Source of the DNA: Ophiostoma sp. CBS 140.51
Lineage: Eukaryota; Ascomycota; Sordariomycetes; Ophiostomatales; Ophiostomataceae
NCBI GenBank assembly: GCA_029298735.1
Contig: JANSLP010000025.1
Span: forward strand, 62,001 to 126,000
Reading direction: 5' to 3'
Length of the DNA stretch: 64,000 nt
A program made the translations under genes and the position numbers. Shown in pieces: positions 25,001-35,900 of the stretch (positions are counted from its first letter, which is position 1; every line of letters starts with the position of its first letter). The notes beneath the pieces are model-generated. The model had not been told where the DNA came from, searched no databases, and worked only from the letters and a program-made list of their open reading frames with translations.

Positions 25001-25837
25001 CAGAGTCTCAAGGCATTTGAACACCGCACTCTGAGCCCGTCTGCGCTTGTTACCGCCAATGAGGAGCAAGCTGCGGCCGCCATTGCTGCCGCTGATGCCA
25101 GCAACGCTGCTGCGGATGCCAACACCAAGAACAACCAAGGCAACCTGGACGCCGGTATTAACATCGGCCGTGCCGCTTCTGCACCCCAGGATGCTGGCAC
25201 CCCATCGGTCCACAGCGTACACTCAGTCCACTCTGTCCACTCAACCCCGCTGCCGACGACCACATCGCTTTCTGCGCCCATGACTTCGGCTGCCGCACCT
25301 CTTGCCCGCATGACTGAGCTCGACATCCAGACGCGCATTGTCGTCGCCTACGGCACACATGTCATGCATGTCCTCCACATCTTGCTCGCCGGCAAGTGGG
25401 ATCCCGTCAACCTGCTCGATGACAACGATCTGTGGATCAGCTCTCAGGGTTTCATCACCGCCACCGGCCACGCCGTCTCTGCTGCCGAAGCCATCAGCAG
25501 CATCCTCGAGTATGACCCGGGTCTGGAGTTTATGCCCTTCTTCTTCGGCATCTACCTGCTACAGGGTTCCTTCTTGCTGCTGCTTATTGCCGACAAGCTG
25601 CAGCTCGAGGCCAGCACGAGCGTGGTCCGTGCTTGCGAGACCATCATTCGTGCCCATGAGGCCTGTGTTGTCACTCTCAACACCGAGTACCAGCGAAACT
25701 TCTCGCGCGTTATGCGCAGTGCCCTAGCACAAGTCCGTGGCCGTGTCCCCGAGGACTTGGGCGAGCAGTACATGCGCCGCCGTGAGCTTCTCTCGCTCTA
25801 CCGGTGGACCGGCGACGGCACCGGTCTGGCCCTGTGA
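22007..25837 (+). CDS. xlnR: Xylanolytic/cellulolytic transcriptional activator XlnR (Xyr1/XLR-1)
   Basis: This is a Zn2Cys6 transcription factor that activates (hemi)cellulase and pentose catabolism genes. Exon 1 is 22007-22376 and exon 2 is 22434-25837. The 57-nt intron (GTAGGT..AACAG, TACTAAC branch site) splits the zinc cluster and restores the family signature HCIEFGLGC. The predicted protein is 1257 aa. The binuclear cluster spans Cys103-Cys129 (CDQCNQLRTKCDGQHPCAHC), followed by the typical EYIRERKKRGKASRKD block. Residues from roughly 480 onward form the fungal_trans middle domain, with [40 protein letters not shown] and FLLDIECDGLLRP. The C-terminus ends YMRRRELLSLYRWTGDGTGL. It is longer than typical homologues (about 950 aa) because of Gln/His-rich, Asn/Gly-rich and HSV-repeat insertions. 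Regulation by the glucose repressor is known for the family but not shown here. Confidence 0.96.
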
Positions 25838-28102
25838 TTGGACAGGACCACACGTCTTCCACTCTTTTTTTTTCATTTGTTTGTTTCTCATATATCACAT
25901 GTTTTTTTTATACTGCCCTTTAGAGATGGATACGGATTTTTACAACAGGAAAATGGACGGAATGGATGACGGCAGGCGTTATTTGATTTACCGATCCCTT
26001 ATTTATTATTGGTTTTATTTTGTTCTCTTTATTGTCTCAGCGTGCTGCAACGACTTCAAAAATATGGAAACACACAACGAGCGACGACACAATTCTTTTT
26101 ATACAACAACAACAACAACAACATCAACAACGAACAACGGAAAGGGGACGGAGCTTTTGTTATTATATGGTGGTTTCTACTGTTTGTACGGGCAGCGGTA
26201 ATGTTTGGATTACTACGTTTTATGTTTCTCTCTCTCTTTTCAAACATCAGCATGCCATCGGGGCCTGCAAAGTAAATATTGACAAATAAAAATACTATCA
26301 TCACACTTCACTCTCTGCCTCTTCTTCATCCCTTCTTTACGCCGTACTACCTCAACAAGGTCCGGCTCGGGGCATCGTTTTTTGATGATTTCTGTAGGCC
26401 AAGTACTTCCTCGTGCTGGCCGGAGAAGGTCCTTCGCCCAAAACAGTGGAAATTGGGTCTTCGCCTTCAGACTTCACGCCGGAAGCCTTTTGCATATTTC
26501 TCCGAGGTTGCACAAAATCATTATGTTTCGCTTAACAAAAGGCGATCTGCCTTTATTCCACAATTTTGATGCATCCAAATCAATGTTGGTCCATCGTAAC
26601 CGATTCGGAACGGTCCGTGGCGGTGGTGGGCACATCCTCTCTTTTAGTTTTAGCGTATTTTATGTATTCTTTCATATAGTCAGGTTCCTAATTTCTTTTC
26701 TTTTTTTTTTTAAAAAAAAAGAAGAATAGGTATCCATAATTCACATCGTGTTTGGTGTAAAGGACCAAATGCAGATACGAATGATTTAAATTGATTTATT
26801 TTGTTTTAAGTTCCGACGAAGTAGACTCCAAGAAACTTGTGATAAGTGACAAAAAGAAAATGTAGCAAAAAGAGCGGCAGTATGCTCATAAATACCTCAA
26901 TAAATGCACTCAAACGCTCGGAGACATTAGTTATTCCTCCGTTCTTCTTTCTCTTTTATTTCCCCGGATGAGGGCCGTAGACTCGCCGAGCACAAAAGAC
27001 AAAATCCCGAAAAATAGCGCGGCGTAATACGGGCCACGTCCAGACGAGCGTATTGTCGGTTCTATGTTCTAATATGTTCTGGGCCTTTGACTTCTGGGCT
27101 GGCAGTCTCAGTCATACACCCCAACTTATTGTGGCATTTTTATTTTTTACTTGTACTTTGCCCCGGCTCTTCTCTTTCTCCAGTTGGTGCACGAGCCGTG
27201 CACCCGGGAAGTTCTGCACGACCATGACCGTTGTCATTTCTTTTTCCTATTCTCTTTTGGATACTATTGTCCACACAATTTTCTTGTGTCACGATCCCCT
27301 TCCTGCCTGTCACCTTGTTACTTTGCGGGCAAAGGTAACACAGTGTTGATCGAGATGTCTTACACAGGGGGAAAGGGGGTAGGAAGAGACAGACAGAGCG
27401 CCACAAAGAACTGCCGGGAGATTCTGGTTCCGAAAACAGAGAAAGAGGAAACCAACAGCAGCCAAACGTCCAACGGCCACCATCGAACATCCAGCGACAG
27501 AGACACAACAGACAACTAAATTGCCGGTCACCTGTTAGATTTGTTGCAAATCATTTCCTGGTAGTTGGGCTGACAGAGGCTCTTCCGTTGTTAAGGGCTT
27601 CCACAAGAAAGGTGTGATTCTTGTGGTCAACTTTTTCAGTCGATATGATTCGATCCTTTGACTGGCTTTTAGTGCACCCATACGATCATCTCATGTCTTT
27701 TTTACGTGAGGAATCGTCAGCCACCGAAAGAAATCAAGCGTATCACAAGAAGGCTTGAGCTCAAAAAAGTATCAGTAGCATCTGTTCTGTTTTGCAACAA
27801 TCCCTATCCCTACTTCCAGTATTGTTCCCTTTTCCGATTCCGATCCGTAATATTCCAGATTCCGTTCCATTTTGCAATATAATGCGTTTCCCAGAAGGCC
27901 AAATCAAAATAGATGGCCCTTGCAAACTCCAATCCAGATATAAAAAGTCACCGCTGCTGAATACAAAACAATCTTTTCGCCATAGCGCCAAGTACTATAA
28001 GTTGGTTAGCATCGTCTGAAGTTTGGTGACATGAAAAAGAAGGCACTCACATCAACGCACCCTCGTGCAATAACGCCTTATCCCATGTTGTTGGTGGTCT
28101 CT
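25838..28102. other. Intergenic stretch after xlnR, no gene seen
   Basis: AT-rich sequence with a CAA/ACA trinucleotide tract near 26104-26133 and a T-run followed by an A-run near 26701-26720 that could fold back on itself. The 3' UTR of xlnR is expected in the first few hundred bases. No frame with a signal peptide, domain or biased codon use was found. Confidence 0.5.
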
Positions 28103-28267
28103 TCACATTGAGTCCAGACACGGCCCGCAGATCTTGAGCTGGCAGAGCTGGCACTCGTAAACAGCAAACAAATCGCCCATCATGCAGCAGCTGCACTGGA
28201 ACTTGAGATAGCTGTTGTCGGACTTGATATAGACAAAGTAGTGGTGGCATGTCTTGGGATTGGACAT
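28103..28267 (-). CDS. Small Cys/His-rich protein (54 aa), unknown function
   Basis: An ATG at 28267 opens a 54-codon frame ending with TGA at 28103. The peptide begins MSNPKTCHHYFVYIKSDNSY and carries a CSCC motif, then YEC-x2-C-x4-C-x2-C (YECQLCQLKICGPC). This spacing of paired Cys plus the N-terminal CHH suggests a zinc-ribbon-like metal site, which is inference. Codons are mostly C-ending, unlike the flanks. The frame stays open upstream to 29083, but that part is Ser/Thr/Pro-rich and reads as leader. A TATAAA-like element lies on the minus strand near 28940, so a long 5' UTR, possibly with an intron, is plausible. I do not recognise the family. A second Cys-rich exon on the same strand lies 1.5 kb upstream. 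Confidence 0.5.
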   Translation of the reverse strand: MSNPKTCHHYFVYIKSDNSYLKFQCSCCMMGDLFAVYECQLCQLKICGPCLDSM

Positions 28268-29749
28268 AATGGCGGTTGTGAGGGTTATGTTGTGGAGGCA
28301 GAGAGAGAAAAGATCGCAAAGAGAAGGTGAGAATAGGACGAGGTTCAGAAGGATGTCCGTTTGTAGAAGAGAGAAGAAGATAAAGAAGGCAAAGAGAGGA
28401 TATGAAGAGGGACCGGGGACAAGATATATTGTAGAATATATCCCAACATTCAGTGATTTAAAAAATGAGGGAAACAACAGTCCAGTTCCTGTCCTTCCCT
28501 TTTTTGTGAAGCCTATGCCAAAGCGAATGTTAGCAAAGTGAAAGTATCTACAATTGTGAAGACACAAGCAGACATATATATCCCAGTGACCTGGGAGGCA
28601 TATTCCGTTGATTCTCTCTCCTGTGTACTTACTCTTTCTCGAAGGGGGTGTGGATGTCTTGTGCGAGGTGTGCGTCTGAGTTGCAAGGTGTGCAAGGTGT
28701 GAGGTGGTACTGAGCCTGATGTTGGCAGGTTTGGGGGTGGGCGGATTTTTTGTTGGCTGTTGGTTGGATCGTTTGGTGTTGCACAAAACAAGTAGAGATA
28801 AAGAGAACAATGCAATGTGAGGCGAGGTACAGATGAGATGAAGTTGAGGTTTATCGACGAATAATGGGGGCAGTAGAAATAATGAGAAGAATTCAAAGTT
28901 GGTGTGAGCAGGTTTAGAGGTGGAAAACAGGCCACTCTTTATATGTTGAGGCGAGGCTTGGGGCTGTCCACGGGATAAAAGAAAACGAGACTGCGGTGGG
29001 CCTCTCTTGACCTTGGACGGTCTCGAAAAAAAATAGTAGGAGGTAAGAATAACGCGAGGATAGGTGTTCAAAAGGGAAACCACGCCGGTCCCAGGATAAA
29101 CGTCTGATCCAAGAAAGAGTACGACGAGGGGAGGGGGGCAAGAGACGGGATGATGGTGGCCCTTCGTACAAGAACCGGAGTTGCAGACTCGTACTTGTGC
29201 TCGTCTTTGGCAACCGTGGTTGTGGTTGTTCTTTGACGTTTGTATGGCTGATGGCCGGGTTTGGTTGCGGTAGTGGCAATGGTGGTGTTAATGATGATGT
29301 GAGTTGGCTGTCGTGCCAGGGATACCGCGGCTTCGGAGGGTTTCCAACAGTTCACAAAGAACGGTGGCGATGGCAAGCCGGTCAGGGAACAAGGCACAAG
29401 GCAACAAAAACGCAAGGCAGTTGTCAAGTCAAAGTGGTCTTGGTTCGCAATGGTTGTCAAGGAAGTTGGTGGGCCGGGATGGAGAAAAAGGAGGCTGATG
29501 GACGGTTCCAAGGTGTATGCATCTGTGCGAACGGAGGGTTGTGCGAGGTGCAAGGTGATGGTGGGCAGACGTTGAGCTGCAGAATAAAATATAAATAAAT
29601 AAAAGAGAGCGTATAAGAAAGGGAAAAGATGTACAGAAGAGCAAAATGGAAATTCAGAGAAACGTCAGAACGGTTCTTTCCTCATACGGCATATCCCATG
29701 TACCAGGATTACATGTACACAACGGTTGCTGGCGTTGTGTTCTATCCTT
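28268..29749. other. Spacer between two small Cys-rich frames, probable leader of the 28.1-kb gene
   Basis: The minus strand has a TATAAA-like site near 28940 and GT/AG pairs that could remove a leader intron. Otherwise there are only low-complexity frames. No independent gene is supported. Confidence 0.35.
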
Positions 29750-29956
29750 TTACAGACAGGCCTGCCACAACTTCTGCCACTTCTTGGACTTCTGGGCCCT
29801 CTTACAGTCGTACTCCGTGCACTCGTAGAACCTGGGCTGTCTGCAACGGCCGCATAACGGACAAGGACAAGGCCGGGGGAACAAAGCTGCTTCGCTCAGC
29901 TGACCCGCATGGGAGAAGGGGTCTGGGCTTGGACGAGGGTATCGGCAAGTACTTTG
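29750..29956 (-). other. Probable terminal exon of a Cys-rich small protein
   Basis: On the minus strand, a frame open from a TGA at 29957 ends with TAA at 29750-29752. Its last 40 residues are PCPCPLCGRCRQPRFYECTE followed by YDCKRAQKSKKWQKLWQACL. The dense CxC-x2-C-x2-C cluster, YEC motif, basic/aromatic tail and C-ending codons look coding, and better than the other five frames. There is no in-frame ATG. A CTGAC branch-like site and a CCAAGCCCAG acceptor near 29920 suggest that an upstream exon exists, but I could not locate it. The YEC motif recalls the 28.1-kb mini-protein, so the two may be paralogues. No function is proposed. Confidence 0.35.
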
Positions 29957-32900
29957 TCAGAGCTGGAAGGTGGAACTGAAGATGAAGATGAGATATGGAG
30001 AACCGGGAGCTAGAGCCTGGAACGGGGAACTGGGTGCAAGGCGAGCCCTAGTTCGGCGTGTTTTGTTTCTTTTGTTTTTTTTGGGAACAGCTGACAGAGG
30101 CAGGGCAAGACTGGTTCCAGAATAGGGGAAGGTGAGCGTGGGAGTCGTGGGAACGACGTGGGAGGACGGAGTAGGATGTGATCTATGCGAGGCGAGGAAG
30201 AGAAAGTTTTGGCAGAATGAGAAAGAGCAAAAAAAAAAGAAAGAAAGGAAAATGCCCGAGGAGTATGAAGGCATGAAGACACGGATGCAAAAAGAGGACA
30301 CAAGAGTGCGAGAGTGGACAAGGCAGGGTACTTTTAGCAAACGGGGCCAGTCTGGGACGACAAGAGGTCGAGAGTTCGGCACCCTGGTCGAATAGAGCGT
30401 CTCAAAACAAAAACGAGAAGACTTGGGGAAGAGACGAAAAGAATGATTGAGAAAAAAGAAAGCAAATTCTAGTCCCAGAAACCCAAAAGAACCGAAGACG
30501 ATAAAGGCCCAGAAAGGCCCAAAGAGGCCAACGACTAAGCAGACAGGGTAGAAATAAAACAAGCGCCCAGGGGATGGACTTTGTCAAGTTGCTTGTTCCA
30601 GCGCCCCATGGGCCGGCAGCCTCTGGTTTTGCCTAGTGCCGGACCAGGCCAGAACAAACCGTAGAAGAGCGTACGAGGTATGCTGGGGTTTTTGGGCAAT
30701 ACTCAGTTCACGTATCTTACAGGGCAATAATACGCAACTTGTAGACTAATACACAAATTCGTGTAAGTCCTCTGCATGTGCATCGTTTCCTTTTGTAAAT
30801 TCCTCCAGGAGAGCCTCGTTTGGGTTTCTTTTTTCTTTTGAATTATCCTTTTTTTTTTTGCCTTTTGTCCCCTCCCACGCACGCTTTGTCCTTGCTCACC
30901 GTCTTCACCTTGCTTCGGCGGTTCCTCCGGCCGTCCCTTGTATCGCCGTCCGTGTCTCTCCCCCCATCCCTTCCTCTTTGGGACTCGGCCTGCGACTTTG
31001 CCTAGACCAGGTCCCTGGGTCACTGATGCCATGGCATCCACTACCTATCTGCAAGGGCAAGGACATGTCCTCGTATGCGCGGCCTGGCGCTCACTATTTT
31101 ATTCGATGCTTTTTTTCATTCGTCCTTTTTTCTGTTCTCTTTTTCGATTTTTTTCTCTCCTCTAACCGACGCGGTCAGTGAGCTCACTAGGAACAGCACT
31201 AACGACCTTTAGCGCTGATCGACGGCACTTTGAGGGGGTGTTCAGTACCTGAGACAGGCATATCCAACGAACATACACGTACTCATGTGCACCAATGCAG
31301 GACGACCAGGAAGGTATGTCGTCGCGGAGAAAAGGGTGACGCTCGGACTAGGTCGTGAACGGACTCGGACGTGTCAAATGGAAGAAGATGAAAAGAAGAG
31401 GAAAAGAAGAAATAATAGAAAAACAGAAGACAGGAAAGAAGACAAGCCCAGACCACCGTTGGCTGCCCTGGCGTCGTTCGGACCAGCGATGATCTCAACG
31501 GTTTGTCCTGGTCGTTGGGAGCCCGTCCCCTCTTTTTCTGTCTCTTTCTCTTGTTCGTTTTGTCTCTGTCTTGGTATATGCATGACTTGCAGGTACAAGA
31601 GAGAATTATGCCTTGTAGGGACGACGTCGGTGATCGCGCCTTCCTCGCGCACACGGATACCTCGCTCCTTCCATTTCCGTACTCTTGTACACTTGTCAAC
31701 ACGCGCCCCGTGCCTTCCTGTATTGTCCACAGAGGGCCGCGCCGTTTCCTTCCGGTATTTTATTGTACTTCCACTTTACACCGGCCCCTCTCTCTGAGCC
31801 TCTCCATTCGTATTCTTCAATCCTTTTTGTTTCTATTTTGTGTCTCTCACTTCCCTTCCTTTTTCACGTGTTACATAAGCTGTACCAAGATGCATTTCCC
31901 CTCCTCCGTGGAAAAGTGTCTCCCGTCCTTTCATCTCACACGCAAAACAGCAGCCACTTTCTCGATTTCCCTCAAACTGGGTGAGCGCGCATGTGTGCCT
32001 ATATCTCACATATGCACGCTGGAACGATACAGCCCCGCGGGACACCGGCGTGGCCGCGCCTGCCAGGAACGATCTTATCACAGACTAACGAGTATGGAGT
32101 GTGTGATGAGGATTCTCCCGTCATTTTCGTACAAATTCTCCGCCCGGCGTTCCGTTCAACCCATGAAGATACCTTGCAAAAAGGTCCTTGTAATTCGTCA
32201 CTGGCCAGTCACCATCCAGAACCCACCCCTGCTCATCTCTTGTCCCTCAAGTCCCTCTTTTGTTGCCTTCTGAGCCGTTTCTTGGTTGGCCAGACCCAGG
32301 TTTCCATCATTTTACTCCCTATTTTGAAGACTGTTGCAAGCATTGTTGATTGTTCTGGACGTGCTCCGTGCAATTCACAGGTCAATCTTTGTTGCATTAG
32401 GAGATAACACGAATTTATGATCAGGCAAAAAATGGCATGCACAAAGAGAAACAACACCACCACTCAATATAAACCCATGGTAAGAAACTCGTTTGATTAT
32501 TGACGGCAGCAAGAATGATATGCGGTCTTGAAATCGACTGGAACATAGTACGATGTACTTGGACTATGACATACGTTAGTAACTTGTTAGTCGTGTGCAA
32601 TACCAGGCCAGTCCCACCTCTTATTCGCAAGCTGCATGTAAGTAGTACGATGCAAGTAGACTCGACGCAGGATAATCTCGCGCCAGGACCCTATCACATA
32701 TTACGAGTATCAAGACCCAAAAACTCTCCGCAAGCTTGAAACCACACACAACGCAGTGAACACTCCGTAAGATATGGAGCAATAGCGGTATGACAATGCC
32801 CCCAGGACAAAGTTGTAAAGTTCACTGCTCCTCTCCTCTTTTCTTCCCTTTTTTGGCATTTTCATAGGCCCCTGGTCTAGCCTGCGATCCATCGCGTGCC

Positions 32901-35900
32901 ATGTGCTCGACCGTTTGAGCTATCGTAATGGCGGGTTCCACAACGAGAGGCCACTAAATCCACAGCAAAAGGCAAGCGGTCCACGAGGTGCAATGGGCCT
33001 TGTCTGGCCCTGTCCTTGTGTCTTTGCCTTGTCCTTGTCTTCTTGCCTCTCATCATTTTTCTTTCGATTTTTGACAGAATTCGTGGACTGGGATGCCGCC
33101 GGGAGAGAAAGTTGACACTGGCGGGAAAACTAGACCGCCCATGCCTTGTCCGGCGTCCTCGTACGAATTGGAGGGGACGGGAATACTGTCATGGAGCCTG
33201 CGGAGGAACATGGACCAGGGCAGATGAGGCAAAGTGTCTCCTCGCAAGCGAGACAAACGAAGGAAAGAACAAGGAGAGACACGAGACAACGAAGATGAAA
33301 GATGGAAGGAATGGTACTAGGAAAACGTGCGTCTTTTCGCCCGTATATCCGCACCTATATTGCCAAAAAGGCCTTATTGTTTTCCGCTGTCCTGCGCGTC
33401 CAATAATCGGTGGAATGCTGACATCGAATGACAATACAGAAGCTATCCCTGACTGTCTCTTTGCGAAACGACTGCGTTGTTGTCGACCTTGTGTTATGAT
33501 TTCTCTTTCCCAACGTCGCAAAAGAACGTCCAGACACAACACCTCCCCTCCCCCTCTCTGTCTCTTCTCACATCCCTCTTTGACGCCCGGCTGTCATCCG
33601 CGCCAATGACTTTTCTGTCCAGGTTGCCAGCTTTTGCAGTTACATCGTGTCTTGAGTTCGGGCGAACAGGGAGAAAAGAATGTTGCAATGTGCACAAAAA
33701 GACCAGCACGAACGCGTTGACAGTTGAGGGTCTCGAGGGTCAAAACGACAACTTTCGCCCAAAAACGACAAAAAGAGAACAGACCTAAATAGGACCCCTT
33801 GTCCAGATCGGCTCAGACGAAGTTTCACACCCTTCCATATATGCTTCTGTTTCCGTTCTGTGGGCCTTGTCCTCTTTTTTCGTGGTCTCCTTCTTTTCTT
33901 ATCAGGCAATTACGACGTGAGATACTCCATTGCGAGACCATCGAGCCCAAACAGAACCCCAAACAACCCCATAAAACTCCATTTGAGCTTCATTGGACTC
34001 CATTCGGACTCCATAAAATCGTATCCATCGAACGCGTGGTAAATTCCGGACATATCCTAGTGGCGCTGCCAGTGTCGTCGAAACACGCAAGGTGCTCGTC
34101 GAAGCCGTGTACGGAGTAGAAAACGAATAGAAGGTGAAGAGAAAAAAAAAGAAGATTGAGAAGAAGACTAGAAGAAAAGAAGACGATAACCCACCCGGCT
34201 GCCTCTCGAAAAGGCATAAATCGACTTCCGCTATTGTCGCTTGCCGCACGTCCCATTGCTGCTAGTGACTTGTAGCTTGCAGCGGCAGGAACGTGGAAGC
34301 CACAGTGTTCACCGGTCTCGTTAAAGCTGTGGAATCCCGGAAGGCCTAAAAGCAGGCTGCGCCATATGCGAGTCTTGGAAGGATCGTTCCAAGAGTTGGT
34401 TGAGTGAGCGACGGGGCGTCTTGAGATTTTACAATCATTTTATTCGGACAGACAAATCGTACAACGTCGTCTATCTTGGCCTTCTTTTGTTTCTTCCGTT
34501 TCTCTTCTACGTACTTTCTCCGCTCTTGCCTTTCTTCCATCTTATCCTTACCCGATCCTACGAACGTATCTTGCTTGTCTCGTTCGCTCCTTGGCGCAAT
34601 TTTTTGCCCTCTCGTTGGAGAAGGCTTTTTTTAGGAGCAAGATGCAAGGTCGTAAGATATGGCGCCCATAGCTCTTTGGTAAGATCTGACAAAATGACAC
34701 TCTTTTTGAAAAGGGGAACAAGGAAGAACACGTGTGTGGCTCTCGTCTGCCTTTCGAGTCGAGTATTACGACGCAAGATTCCGAGTACTTTCCTGGTACA
34801 ACCCTTTATTTCTCTGATGTTTGCTTCCGAAAGATCCTTTATTTATTTTTTTTCATATTTTCATCTTTTCATCTTCATCGGCCGATCCAGAGCCTCTGTG
34901 GTCGTCTTAGGTACTTACACCGCCCGTCATGTGAGCGTGCCTATGGCCATAGGTGTTCCCTTCAAGTCCCGCCGGTCAAAGCACAAGGAGGTGCAGCAAC
35001 AACAAAATCTATGGTAATGAGATCCATGTCGCCGTAGTACGACATCCGTTTCTGACAACGTTCCCTTTCGACTTCCAACCCTCCTTGCTCCCTTCCACTC
35101 GCGTCACACTGATTGCTGGTTATGGTAATGGTAATGGTAATACTCCATCCAGGTGCACGCATTCTTTGGGTCGGTCTCTTTCCCCCAGGCCATGTCCATC
35201 CAGGCCCCTCCGTGTCCTCCCAAAACGGGCTTAGTGGAGTCGAAAAGCACGCGAGATTTTCTTACGAGTTTTCCCTTGTTCTTTTTCGTCTTCTTTTTCC
35301 TGTCCCCTTGCCCCCCCCCCCTTCGTTTAAACGGTCTGCTTTCCATTGCCGAATGAAACGCTGCAGCGCCCCCAAAACGGACAGGAAGGAATCTCGAAGG
35401 AAGATGCAAGACGCAAGAGAGAGAGAGAGAAAAAAGAGTGGCTACAGAACCTGAGGGCACCACACTGAACAATGAAAAGGTAAATATGACTGCTCAGTTC
35501 GGTCAGTCTGGGTCGTCTGAGTCTCCAGTCCGCTGTAACGGCGGGATCGAAGTCACCGAGGATTTTTGAAAAAAAAAAAAAAGAAAAAAAAAGAGTGGAC
35601 ATTGTCAAAAAGAGAAAAAGGGAAGAAAAAAAGGCAGAACGAAGACAATCTTGCGGCGCAAACCACTCCATTCAGTCCATGACCATGCGATGCGCGTGCT
35701 CCGATGGAACGCAACAATCAAAAAAAGGTCCAAGAGATCTTCGCACGGAGCGCTCGAGAAGGGCAAAGGAAGCAGAAATTTACCACAAAAATGCCCACAT
35801 TGGAGATAGAGGAACAATCCACAACGTGCCCTCAAGACGCCCTTCTTCTGATCGGTTAAGCCGGAAAAATCCTTCACGACAAGCCCCCTCGTCGGGCAAG

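Noticed and set aside
24269..25222. Long minus-strand frame (317 codons) inside xlnR
   Set aside because: It is the mirror of a biased coding strand; xlnR in the other direction has clear domains.
28268..29083. In-frame extension of the 28.1-kb mini-protein to 326 aa
   Set aside because: The extension is Ser/Thr/Pro- and Phe-rich, includes the TATA-like region and does not resemble protein; the internal ATG at 28267 fits better.
34400..35017. Plus-strand frame of 205 codons
   Set aside because: Phe/Leu/Arg-rich reading of T-rich DNA, with no ATG at the first codon and no family features.
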